A DNA stretch of 64,000 nt. Source: Siphonodentalium dalli (Eukaryota > Mollusca > Scaphopoda > Gadilida > Siphonodentaliidae). The stretch is taken from assembly GCA_032622095.1 (NCBI GenBank), contig CP136064.1, positions 49,112,073-49,176,072 of the forward strand. The letters run 5' to 3'. Every line of letters starts with the position of its first letter. Positions within the stretch are counted from its first letter, which is position 1. A program made the position numbers and the translations under genes. Positions 22,164-35,800 of this stretch are shown one piece after another. Below the pieces are notes generated by a model, which made no database searches, had not been told where the DNA came from, and was given only the letters and a program-made list of their open reading frames with translations.

Positions 22164-23505
22164 TTTGTTAATATTTCAACATGTGATTCTGTCGCCAACA
22201 GGAACAAGAGGATTTCAGCCAGCCAGACATTATGTGAATTTAGGGAGATTTCAATCTGTCAATGACCACGAGAGGCGAGACATATCAAAGTTTATATAGA
22301 TTAGAAGCTGATTAATATATGTGTGCAAAAATTCTGAAATTTGGAATTAATTGGTTCTGAAAATATTTGTAGATAATTTCAAGGATTTACCAGGATTGAT
22401 AACAACCAATTGGTTTTACAAGAAATGTTCCAATTTATGACATAACATTGGTTGCAATATAATCCAATAGTACCGGGATGTTATGATTATTGTTAGTGAC
22501 ACAGTGGGAGTGGCATCTGGGGTCCTTGCAAAATATTGAGATAGTCAGCAAGGAAACATTACACATGATATTCTGAGACAATTTATCAAAGATATTTAAC
22601 AGAAGACTGATATAGAAGCGACCTCCTCCCACCCTTCCTATCAATAGGAAAATACAATGAGGCAAAAAAAAATAATGTTTTGTTTCATGGGCCCTGCCAC
22701 ACTAGACTTGAAATTGCATGTTGAAAGTTATTATTAGCCGCCACAATTTATCTTAGCAGAAAAATGAACAGAAAAAGTTCTGAACAGGAACATTATAATT
22801 TAAATTTGGGTTCTAGTTTCACGGACATTGGTGCATCTGCTTTCTGGTCGTGGTAAAAGCAAAGTGCCAGGTCACTGCATGACACCAAGTAAGGTTCAGT
22901 TAGAAGAATATATGATTACATGATGAAGTACAGAATTTAAAAAGTACATAGATAGTCATATACATGAATCCTAGGTCCATTCATACTGTTTCTATTTGAA
23001 GCTTATACTTTTTATGTATAATTTGTACCTGGATTAGTAACAATCAATTGGTTCTACAATAAATGTTCCGACATAACGTTGGTTGTGATATGCTCCAATA
23101 GTACTGGGAGGTTGGGATTCAATTTAGTGACAATGCCCCTCCCTACATTGTGTACAAAGTGGGAGTGGCATCTGGGGTCCTTGCAAAATGTTGGTATTCA
23201 GCAAGGAATCACTGGCAACAATAGTCACAATTTTGGAAAATACGTATAGATACTTAATAAAAAGGCAGGGTCTGTCAACCGAGGAATAAAAATGGGAAAT
23301 AAAATCAATCTGTTTTAAAAAAAATTCCCTGTGAACAAAACATTATTTTTTTTTGGCCTAATATGCTGGTACAAGTAATAAACATATGATGGGGAAAAAG
23401 CCTGTGTACTTTTCAAACAATATCTGATCACAATAACACATCAGGAATGGATAATAAGAATCAAAAGTAAGAAATATTTATCATTCTACAACAAATATGC
23501 TCACA
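22164..23505 (-). other. USP9X: Probable 3' UTR of USP9X, containing a duplicated block
   Basis: No coding signal between the stop at 23,506 and the first poly(A) signal. Two direct copies of a block of about 180 bp lie at 22,388-22,560 and 23,029-23,215. They share 'GTGGGAGTGGCATCTGGGGT', 'CCTTGCAAAAT', 'CAATTGGTT' and 'GACATAAC.TTGGTTG'. The better-conserved part suggests constraint or a recent duplication. Confidence 0.45.
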
Positions 23506-23847
23506 TTAAGTAGGACTACCACTGATACCTGTCACAATGTCTGAAGTACCGCTGGTTTCCGCTGTGCCGGGAGAATTAGTTTGATTCAGTTGGTTGTTGA
23601 TTTGATTACTAGGGGCAGACGTATGAACGTGTTGCAGATTAACTTGGTTGTTCTGTACCGTCTGAGCAGGTGAGCTGAGACGAGGAGAGGATAGGTGTGG
23701 TGGGACTGTAGGTTGTTGTTGTGGTGGTGGTGTTTGTTGTTGTTGTGGTGATGGTGGTTGCTGTGGTTGTTGTTGCTCAGGGGATGCTGGTTCTGCAGGC
23801 AGTTGGGGACTGTCTCTATCATCTGTCATTTCACCCTCCTCTGCATC
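23506..23847 (-). CDS. USP9X: USP9X last exon: Gln/Pro-rich tail and stop
   Basis: Phase 0 start [20 protein letters not shown] after acceptor TACAG, then a low-complexity stretch of Q and P runs ([18 protein letters not shown]), a Ser/Pro part ([14 protein letters not shown]) and an Asn/Thr/Gly end before TAG. It encodes 113 residues. The tail is poorly conserved in this family, and the minus-strand Q/P bias gives a GGT/TGT-rich plus strand. Confidence 0.88.
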   Translation of the reverse strand, partial: DAEEGEMTDDRDSPQLPAEPASPEQQQPQQPPSPQQQQTPPPQQQPTVPPHLSSPRLSSPAQTVQNNQVNLQHVHTSAPSNQINNQLNQTNSPGTAETSGTSDIVTGISGSPT

Positions 23848-26800
23848 CTGTATCCATATAAAATTATAGAGTTAGACAAGGATAATAATCGTGGGCAATG
23901 TATTGATAAATAAAATTTCATGTGAATAATATATTTATGATAAGCAGCACTCTTACCATTTGTTTCGAATTAATCATTTCTTACCAAATACAACCCATAC
24001 TTTGACATGTTTCAATACTGTAATTTCTGTATTTCAAATATCAAGCGATTTATCATTTCATTAAAACTTAATATGTTATTTATACATTTTCAGCTACATT
24101 TTATCATCAAATGTAAACGAAATACTCACAACATCTTCAGGACATAACTCTATGGCCTTGGCCAGGGTCGTTTTAGCACTATGAGATCGCTCCAGGAAGT
24201 AACTGTAAATAAAACAGGAAATTGAGTGACAATTGAGATTGAAGAAGACTGGTCCATTAGGATTAACCAGAGACATACTGTCGTCCGGTGCATACCCCTA
24301 TGTGGTATACCACCTTGTGTGGGCATAGCTATAACCTATGACTGAGATACTGAGGCAGATGAATCTAAAAATCAGCATTTCAGATAAACAAAGATAACTC
24401 TAGAATGAAAAATCTGAACAAAACGATTGAGCACTCCATTGAATGTTCTCATAATAGTGATCATCCATACCAAATTTCATTGAGACACAATAGTTGATCC
24501 TTTGGGGAAATCTTTACACAAAATGTATACCCCCAAGGGAGACAATGTATCTTTGCTTTCAGTTGATGCATCATTTATGAATAATATTTGTTTAATACAT
24601 TGTTTTTATCTCATGGTTAACCCTTTACCCAACAAACCGGCCAAAACCGGCCAAATAAAGCTGCAACAGCCTAAATTATCTTGGGTCTGTCTCAATAAAA
24701 CCATTCAAATATGGATATCATTGGAACCGGCTCATTGACCACATTGTGATAGTTACAGTTATGCCCTGTGCCAATGCATTCTCTTATATATGCGAGTCGA
24801 CCATAGGTCGCCTCGCATATATAAGAGAATGCATTGGCCTAAAAAAAATCTTTTTTTTAAAACTTTTTACCATTTTTTCTTACATTCTTTAACAATTTTA
24901 TAATTTTTAATGTATTAAGCCAATGCATTCTCTTATATATGCGAGGCAACCTATGGTCGACTCGCATATATAAGAGAATGCATTGGCACAGGGCCCTTCT
25001 GTTGGGTAAAGGGTTAACCCTTTCTTAAAGACATATTATGGATTTGTTCGGGTGGGTGAAATTGATAAGTTAGTAATCAGGCAATATGCCTACATGGGGA
25101 ATGTAACATTCTACTAATATCGCCGAACATTTCTAAGAAATCAACCATACCACTCCACAGAAAACATCGTCTGGACTACCCTCAAATGTAAATATTTACA
25201 TCTTGATTCGGGACGCAACTATCGCCGATAAACTAACACAAATGATATCGCCATCGACAGACATTGCATTTAATTAAAAAATAAGAATGACAGTGTGTGT
25301 TGTCAATTTGGATTAATATTCGTATAAAACAACCACTTTGAGCAAGATTATTTTCAATTTCTATTTGATCACCCTACTGGAGTGTTTCACATCACTTTAA
25401 ATGGATTCTCACATTCAGTTATAAAAGTATACATTGGAACAGTCATCATTCATTTGGAAGAGTTTGGGGTAACACAAACAGATGAAAAGATAATACAAGA
25501 GCAGAATGATTTATATTCTTTGGGAGGAAATATTCAGATAAAAAAACTTATTATATGAACATTTCCTAAGGGATAACTACTCATCAATGAGTATTTAGTA
25601 TAGAAAGGGTTAAAAGAAATTAACATTCACTTTTAACCAAATTTAATACTGTGGAAGTCTGTGGAACAAATTAACTATCTGTAAGTTGTAACCGACAAAC
25701 CTCGCTTTGCAGATATTACAAAAATGTTCTGCCTCCATTAAAAAACATCTTTGGTTGGCGAGAGAACCGCATTATAAATCCCATGTTTACATTTCAAGCC
25801 GCTAACAAAAGGGAAACTAAAACAACCACTCTTACCATCTCTTGCCAAACTGTTGAACAACGTTATGGAGAGATTTTATAATCATTCCTCCACAAATATG
25901 TCGAATAGCCACAAATGACCATGACTGTCAGCAGAACATATGTATTTATTGTGGTTAATTGATAGTAACATGGTGTGGTATTGACGAGTAGGAACTTATG
26001 TTCAACCCTGTCTGTCACTTTGTGACTTGGTTGAACATAAACACCAGTCCATAATTGCAAGCTTTGAAATAGTGTGTCTGTCATTTACAGAATAAGGTCC
26101 CCAGAGGGTGAATTTAGTGACGCTATCCCCGCATGGTGGGCCAGCATCACAAAATTCACCCTCAGTTGGTGATGTTCACCCATTAGTCACATCGATTATG
26201 CATTTTATCTTGTGCAAATTAGGGGATATAGAAACTGAAAAGAAGGGAAAAAATAAGGCCTAAGCAGAATGAGGTCCCGAACGAGAGGGTGAATTTAGTG
26301 ATGCCAGCCCACTGTGCAGGGTAGCGTACTAAATTCACCCTCTGGGGACCTCATTCTGCAAATGACAGACATTTTTCAAGGCTTGCATAATTGTCACACA
26401 AGGTTATCATCAATCCATAAAAATAACTTATAACATTACCTGTAAAAAATATGATTTTCTTTTGACTCAAAACATTCTAATTTCACTTACCCATTTGAAG
26501 TTTCATTTGATTGGGCAGGTGGGGACCAGTTGTTGTATGTGTACTGAGCGTTTCCAGGGTATGGTCGCTGTAATAAATAAATCTCATGTTTAAAACATTT
26601 GTTTCAGTTCACAGTGATATATGCTAGGTATGGGATAATCCAGGTAAATTTAGATCTTGTATACAATATTGACAGGTAGTGATTTTTCATTAAATTGGCC
26701 CATTAAGAAGTGAAGTACAGTTTTCAGATATGAGCAGTGTATCATCTTTTTAAGTCTCTTGATAAGTTTGGGTTATCATGTAAAATTTGTATCGATATTC

Positions 26801-29800
26801 CACAACTTTATTGTAATATTTTCTGAAAAGTAACTTAGGCGAATTCCTTCACTACTATTACCTTAACCCTTCCATGACAGGAGCTTCCTGAAATTTTGCG
26901 AAAACCCTGTGCCAATGCATTATATATGCGAGTCTTCCATATGGAGCCTCGCTTTTACAAGAGAATACATTGGCCGAAAAATATTTACCTTGACATTGTA
27001 AGGCCTATGGGAGACTCGCATATATTAGAGAATGCACTGACACAGGATTTTTAATGCTGCACCAGACAGCTCCCGCCATGAAAGGGTTAAGCCAAGAAAT
27101 GTATTCCTTCTCTGTCATTCAGTCCTCACTATTATCCAGCAGGTTAGATTAGGCGTAACAACTTACCCGCTCCAGTTCATCGTTGAGCCATTCAACAGCC
27201 CATGTCCACTTCCTCTTCAAGTCACCATTACTCGTCAGCATCTGAGCAGCCGGGGCACAACTAAAACAAAATACATGGAATGAATCAGAAATTAGCCTGA
27301 AAACTAGCTGTATATGCTGGTATTGACTGGTCTAAACACATAACAGAACATACATATTACAATAGAGAATAACCCCACTTCCCCTGAAAAGAGGTGGCTT
27401 TTTGGGAGAGTTGGCAAAAATTTATTCAAATTTGATGATGACATGCATGTTTTCATTGTTGAACCACATACCAAATACCAAGAGATTCTTTTGAAGATTG
27501 CTCAAGTTATCATTTAGACAATGCAAAAATTCTGATTTCTAAGTTGAATACACGCTCATAACATCGTCAAAAATCATTGGACCGTGACCAAATTAAAACA
27601 TGACCTGTGTTTTCTAAAACCATTTACCAAATATTAATACATTCTGCTAAACATTGCTCAAATCATCATCCGTACAACCCAAATACTGATTTATTTTTGT
27701 CGAAAAGGAACATATTTCAGTCAAAAGTCATCAGGATGTGACCATTTTTGAATATAATCTGCGTTTTCTCAAATGTAAACAACAAAATATCAAGAAATTC
27801 TGTTGAATATTATTCAAGTTATCAGGACAACCCAAAAATTTAGATTTCTAAGTTGAAAAGGGGACATAACTCCACAAAAAATCATCAGACCATGACCAAC
27901 TTCAAACTTGACTTGTGCCTTATTAAATGTGAGCCATGTAGCGAATATCAAAAATTCTGCGATTTCTAAGACAAAAAAGTGGTATAACTCAATAAAAAAT
28001 CATTAGACCATGACCAAATTTGAACTTGACCTGTACATTCTCAAACAACAGCCCGATACCAAATCCCATGGAATTCTGATTAATATAGTTTAATGTCATG
28101 AAATGGACACACCCGATGGAAATTAACCTATTCACGGCTGATTGAAGTCAATTGCTGGACCGATGATGTTATGGCCATTTCGTAGTGGAAAAAAATATGA
28201 CAGGAATATCGAGTAAACCCTAAATATACTCCATGATGCAAAGCTATTAAGATACAAGTTTCAGCTGGATTCCTATTGATTCATGTGTAATGGTGTTCAG
28301 CTGATTCAACTAAGAATTGAACATATTATCTGAATTTCCTTACAAATAAATTCAAAAACTTTTCGCTGCCTGAATCCTGCTTAACCCTTTGGCGGTGTGG
28401 TAACCCATATACAATGTCAGTCCCGTGGGTGAATATATTTGCAAAAAATATTGAGTATTTTTATATTAATTACGGTAGTGATTATTAATTTACACTGGAT
28501 ATCCTATCATCTAGTAGTTGTATATATGAACAAATTAAAGTTTCTCGTATTTGTGGCGAGTATGTCATGCAGAAATAGTTAATGGGCGTGGCCATTAAGG
28601 TTAGTTTATAATGACGTTATTAAAAAGTGTGTATACACAACTTCACACATCTACCTCTTTCCAAATGATGCATGCTGTCTTTTTGAAAGTGCGATTAAAA
28701 GTAGTATTGCATAAAATTTAACACTATAGACCTCAGTCAACACATATCTATAGATGCTTTCCTTTAGTAGACTTATTTTACAACGTAATGTGTGTGCGCA
28801 AATAAGTCACTATCATAACACTATTGAAAACGACATAGATGTCGTCCCACCCACCATCTGTATGACAACATAAATGTTGTTCTACCAACCAATGGGTACA
28901 CACTTTCATTACTAAATGGATTCTACCAACCAGTTATAAAAGTATTCAGTGGCCATTTCATCTATTATTAAATTTGACGGGTGTTAAAGAAATTTAAGCA
29001 GACGACAGGTAGGCGATATGATAATACAAGTGCAGAAGGATTCCTTAGCATTGGTGAGAAATATTGAGATAATAAGTGTTTTGGCCGTTTGTTGATCTTA
29101 TTATCTGAACATTTCATCAATGAGTATTTAGTAAAGAAAGGGTTAATTGATCTAACATCCCTGATTATAAAGAATAGACCATTCCATTGTATACTTTTAT
29201 AAATGTATGGGAGAATCCATTTAGTAACCAAAGGTTTCACATATAATACAGCTAATACATACTGCGTGAAGAGAGACACCATCATCTTTATACACTGATA
29301 TGCTCGTTTCTGGTAGTGATTCTTTGATCTCTGTATTGTATCAATCAAACCATCTCTGTCATCTGGAATGCCTGTAAAAGATAATTTTGTTTAAATTTTT
29401 ATTCTGTAATAAGGGGGGGGGGGGGGGGGGGGGGGGCTACTCAGATGGGAAGTAAAAGCAGGCAAAAGGCCATTTTTTTTCTTTACAATCTCCACTTATG
29501 CAGCTGGATTTTTTTTACAATTTTACAAGACAGCAACTTCAAAGAAGAATATCGGAATTGTCACAAAGCTACATTTGTAGAATTTTAGAAAGTTACTTAA
29601 TCTGAAGCATTTATTTTATCAAACCAGTTTTCATAAAATTCAATATTGAGATACAGATAAATGAATCAAATTTAGCTCCTACTGGCTACAAAAGAATTGA
29701 CAAACTAAATCCTTTCTCTCATTGGAGGCTCAATTTGTCGTGAACTGATCAATCTGTATATTTAGCAGCTCCAGCTGGCAATGTTGATATTTTCTGAAAT

Positions 29801-32800
29801 TTTGATTTCTAATATGCAATCTTTGACTCCTAGTTCTGATCTAGACATTGACCATGCAACATAATTCATTTTGAGAATACACTTAAAACGTAAAAGTTGC
29901 ACCTCGGGTTACCTTATTAAAATATGGGCAGGACAGAAACTAAATTTAAAATACGCAAGAAGGATATCTCTAGAATAGAAAATGCAAATACCATTGGGGA
30001 CTCTTTTGAAAGCAATCGTGATGGTGAACCTCCATACAAAATTTCATTGAGATCAGATAACTCATGGCTATATATATCTGTGAGGACGGACCAAAAAAAT
30101 GATTTCCAGATAAACAAAGAAGTATAACCGTAGAATGGAAAATCTAACAAAGTCGTTTGCTCCTCTTTTGAAAGCAGGCATGATGGCCAACCTCCAATTT
30201 CATTTAGATACGATAATCCAAGGCAGAGATATATATGCCTGGATGGACGAACTGATGGACAGACAGATCTAGTATAGCCCCCTTTCTCTTTGAGAGTGGG
30301 GGTATAATAATGCCTTGTATAATTTGGAATATGAGAGAATATAAACAAACCTTTGAAGGCATTATGTATCCTATGGTTTTGCCATGTATCTTCCAGTAGC
30401 AACATTTGTAGCAATAAATCTAGATACGGTCGTAACTCATAAGTATATGAGTAAGCAATCTGAAAACAAAATTCATGATTTGATAAGCTAATTTCCTTGA
30501 GAAACAAAAATAAACTAGAGATGGGCTTGTCCCAGATGGGACTAAGTAATACCCCCCGTATTCAAAATGTTATTCGAATGAAGTAGCCATTACCATATAT
30601 TTGGCACTGAAATTATGTCAACAGGTAACCCTAACAATAAACCCCCTAACCCTAACCCCTAACTCTAATCCTAAATTTATTGACTGAATAAAAGCTCGGA
30701 AAAAATTATGCATGTTGCGAAAAAAATTCTAAGTCGAAAAAGGGGGATAACTCCACCAAAAAATGTTCGACAGACGTCATAATCGCAGGTGCACAGGTTC
30801 CCATGGTACTAAATATCTGTGCCAAGTTTTAAAAATATTGACCTAAAAATGTAGGAATAAAAGCTCGGACAAAATTATACATGTTGTGAAAATTTTCTAA
30901 GTCGAAAAAGGGGGGATAACTCCACCAAAAAAAGTCTGACAGACGTCATAATCGCAGGTGGACATGTTCCCATGGTGGTTGATGTCTGTGCCAAGTTTCA
31001 CGGAAAATGATCATAAAACGACTGAGAAAAACTCCGGACAAAATTGTGTCCACGGACGGACCGACGGCACGACAGATGGACGGACGAGCTGATACCAGTA
31101 TACCCTCCCACAACTCGTTTCGGGGGGTATAAAAAACATAGAGGTTGCACTATGCATACCCCATGGTTACAAAATGAAACAAGGGCAAGATGGAACCCAA
31201 ACTTAAAATAAACAACGGAGTATAACTCTGAAAGGAATGATGCCCTTGTGATGGTGATCCTCAATACCAAATTTCATTGAGATCCTATAAGGCTGAGAAA
31301 CAATTTTTTGCTAGATAAACAAAGAAGATAAATCTATGGCGGAATATGCAAACATCATTGACACTCTTTTGGAAGCAATCATGATGGCGAACCTCCATAC
31401 GATATTTCAATCAGATCAGACAACCCATGATGGGGATACAGTCAATTCCGCTTTATTGCATAGCGTCGGTGCATGGCCTTTCCCATGCATATAACCGAAT
31501 ATGCATAAAGCCGAAATCACCCCATCACCCCATCACCCCATTTGAGGTTCTTAAGATTGTTTAGTTTGTACAGTACGTAGTACCACGAAATGGCGAAATA
31601 GCGAAATCATTAGATTGCTGTATCATATTTTCATCTCATACCTTGTTTTAAATTACTATTATGTCAATAAACTGATTCATTAACATCTTTATTTGTTGTT
31701 AAATGTATAAAATGATTACATACCATCATTATCACACACAAAAAACATTAAGAAAAAAACCCATTTCGAAACGTGTTGTTTAATTTCTCCCATCCCATAA
31801 TTTCTATTCCCTATCTATTTATAGATAGATAAATACATTGTATGGGAGGCCAGACCAAACACATTCCTTGTTATTTCCATTACAGAATGGATTTGTATTT
31901 AAACGAACATGATAAAAACAGCAAAAACAACAATTACTTGTTGCTGATTCCCTTGGTCACCTGCATGGGCATTATCGGGACGGTATATTCAGCGTCATCA
32001 TCAGATTCTACATCGGGAGCTGCGGGTCAGATAAAACCCGAGAATAAATCATAGTGAACCATTGTTACACTAATGAGTTGAAATCATTGAATAAACACGA
32101 CACACATGGTGTTGGGATGAGAAACAAAGACAGTGTTGTTTTAGCCTTTGTGTCTAACTTGGGGGAAACAGTGATGTCAACCAGTTGTTCAGTTAATGAT
32201 AAGCCATCCCGTTATTTCTATACTAAATATGTAAACATGTTTCTATTCATTAAATTATTGTCGGTAATTCCCGTATCTATAGTCTATAGTAGTCTATAGT
32301 TTATATCAATGTTCAGACTTAATCCGATTAGGAAAATATTAAACCCGGTGCTTTATTCGTGATCCGTTGTCCACATAGAGGATGTTACAATAGCGACTAA
32401 TTGCATGTTTAACAAAAGCCAGTAAGTGTAATTAATTAACAGTACAAAATGTACTGACAAAAGACAGTTGTATTTCTGCTGGTATGGAAAAGCACGTGTT
32501 TATACTGTAAAACGTGAACAAAATGTAGTTTAAAAATATTAATGTCGATAATCTTTATTTTTGTTTCGAGTGTCTAACGTTGACGTAGTTTGGAAAACAT
32601 GGTTGTTGAATGACAAGTTTCCCCTTCTGTCCAATTATTATACCCACTGTGTGTTTACATAACGAGGAAGCCAGTTCTTTGTGTTTGGCCACATGTAGGA
32701 ACATACCGACGTTGTCACTGAACACGAAAAATGTTTTTACAGTACGGTTGTTGGACAGGCGTGCTTTGCACGCACAAGCGACTCATGTTTACCGCGTTTA

Positions 32801-35800
32801 CCCAGAGATTGGGTTCTAAATGAGATTTTAAGATTGAAATGTTTCGAAACAGGAAATGTTTGAACAGAAGCATGTTAGAAAAAATAGAAAAGCACGTTAG
32901 TTTCGGTTTCGGTTTAGTAATTGGCTTCCTGGTTGGTGGAATTCCCGGGAAAATCTTCCTTTCACTTTGAATCCTCAGAATTGCAACTGGAACTTCAGGT
33001 TTTTACAAACGTTTACAAACTCAACAAACAACCAAATAAATATACAAATTTAAATAAATCATGCAATTCAAAAATAAATATGGAAACAAACAGGAAATGT
33101 GTGTCAACAGAAGCTTGTTAATGAGAAGAGATAGAAAACCACGTGTGTTATGAAATCGAAAATTGCCGTCTTCGCTCGCGATGGTCATCTTCATCAACTT
33201 TGTATTAAGTTTTCCCATAAAATACGTTTTTCAAGGTAAATAGTTTTACAAATTGCTATAATTTCGGCACCATGAGGTGACTTTTTACCCCTTCTCATCA
33301 ACATTTTTGGCGATTTTCGTATGCATAAAAACGGAATAGAGTCCGACCCTTATGCAAATAAACGATTAAAAAATAGTCTTTTTATGAGAAAATGGTTTGG
33401 TGCATGCATATTTTATGCAAATAGCCGAAATATGCATTTAAACGATATGCAATTAACTGGAATTGACTGTATAAGCCTGGACAAGCAAATATTCAATCCA
33501 GTATACCCCTTCCTTTTTCTTCGAAAGGAGGAGTAACAAAAATTATTAATACTAAATAATTGATGCATTTATTTATATAGCACAATCCACAGTAAATTAG
33601 TTTCCAAGGCATTTTTACATGATTATTACCTGGGCCATAGGGAGTTGACTACGCATCCTCGCTTAGGAGAAGCAAGCCTAGCAAGCTAATGAGCGCTTCA
33701 GAATTAGCACTGACAATATCTGGGTACTCTGTTAACAGGCGAGTTCCCCATGACAACTGTAGTATGCATCATTAAATATATAATGTACTAAGAGAGTATA
33801 TTTCCACATCAGAAAACTAACAATGAAGTATTTAGAATTATATGTAGACTAAACAGCTTACCTGCCACAGTAATTCTGTCAATACCGTTGATGAAAACAG
33901 TGGATTTTCCCAACAACAGTACTGAAATGATAAACATAAAATCAACTGTAAACATCTGACACGAGCATCGTATAATTCCAAAAGTATTCAAACTTATTTC
34001 CATTTTTGTATTAGTGTAATATCAGAGAAAAAATTAAATAATAGCTCTATATATAGCACTTAATCAACGAACATGCTCTAGGATGCTCTATACATCATTA
34101 TTTCTACTAATAGGGTATTGTAGCATCAATGTCATCATCCATCCTCTAAGGAAGATGCTATCGAAACTGCTATGTTTAACATAACAATATCATTGACTCC
34201 TGACAGTGTAATTATTTAACACATGATTGGTGCGACAAATTATGACCAAGTTCATTGTTCAAGGGAACATTTTGAACAGGGAAAGTTTTAAAACAATGCT
34301 AGTTACATTTATAGTAAGTTGTGTGGATACAATATAACACATTATAGATGGTCCATCTCTTCCAATAACAAGTTTTATATAGTTTCCTGGGTATAAAATA
34401 ATAAATATAAATCAAAGACCCCTGTCTGGAAATGCTTTTATCAATTAATATGGATTTTATTTAGAATTTTCTGGTATACAATACATACAATCAGGGTTCG
34501 CGCTGCCGCTTGCCAATGGCAAAAAATATTTTCATTTGGCAATAAGTATTTTCATTTGGCAAAAATTTTGGCAAGTGAGTTTTTAATTATGGGATGTGAA
34601 TTTTCTAGTGATAAAACATCATCGAATGTGGGTTATTCGTTACGTGTACAGACAATACAATGGGAAAACAAAATAAGAAATCTATCAATTTCAATGAAGC
34701 GCAGTCAGCAGTGTTATGTCGACAGTTATATGTAATCTTCTTTACTTTTCACAAAATGGCCATCTTGGTGTCATAATCAAACTTTTTTCAAACAGCTAAT
34801 CGACCGTGGTTAAAATGTGAGTCGGGAAAAAAGCAATGTTCTGTAAATTTGTCATTGAGGCTGTTGTAAGTAATTTGTAACATGATCTCAATGTAGATAC
34901 CGCAAAAGGTAACTATTAATTTGTTTTGAGAGTTAATCCTCCCTTTGTCCGTTTGGATTATGGACGCATGTAGTCATCGTAACAATGCACATTAATGGCG
35001 ACATTATATAGCACATATGTATGTCAGCGTTATATTACCACCGAGTGTAAGACAATAGGTTAATCAGCCGATTGTGAATGACGGATTAATTTATGGCAGT
35101 AATTTCAGGAGTAATACAAGGCGAAATAATATGTATGCCTGATGACTGTGTAGCAACATTAAACGCAGTTTCCAGGCAGGTGTCGTTTAGATATTTATTG
35201 CTACTTTGATATTTATTAATAAAACTAACTTGCTTTTCTAGTAGCTCATTTTACCTGTGTCTGTGGTTAGTTTTTACCAAAGATAAAAACATGATAATTT
35301 CCCAAATTATACTCGCAATTAAATTTGGCAAAATATAATTTCATTTGGCAAAAAATTTTGGCAAGAAAATATTTTTGTCCAGCGCCAAACCTGCATACAA
35401 TCAATTTGTGACATTTTATGTCTCGATTTCGTTCGAAGCATTACATGTGGGAAAACTCTTATCTAAAAATAGAAGAAAAAAAATTGTCACAATTGATTAT
35501 CACATTATATAAAAAAATATTGATATAAAATCAATATTAATTGATAGTTCTAAGCATTTCCGGACAGGTGTCTTTGATGCATAGATTTTTTATTTTATAC
35601 CCCGGAAACTATATAAAACGTATTTAGGAAGAGATAGACCATCATTAAGACATGGAAAATCCATCTGTATAATTTAACCTCAATCTCTAAATGAAAACCA
35701 GCATCAAACTTGATTAATAGGGTTGGTTTGTGATTTTTTTTAGAAATAAAAATATGGTGCATCTTGTATGTTGTCGACTTTTGTCATGATTACATCTATC

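Noticed and set aside
23586-23822. 78-codon His/Asn-rich open frame
   Set aside because: It is the alternate frame of the Gln/Pro-rich last exon of USP9X (CAA/CAG repeats shifted).
29917-30507. 196-codon open frame on the minus strand, the longest in the window
   Set aside because: Only the part at 30,351-30,459 is coding (a USP9X exon). The rest is chance read-through into intron and repeat sequence.
30627-30680. Interstitial telomere
   Set aside because: Only a few imperfect CCCTAA units. Could be a simple-sequence fluctuation; no flanking chromosome-end features.
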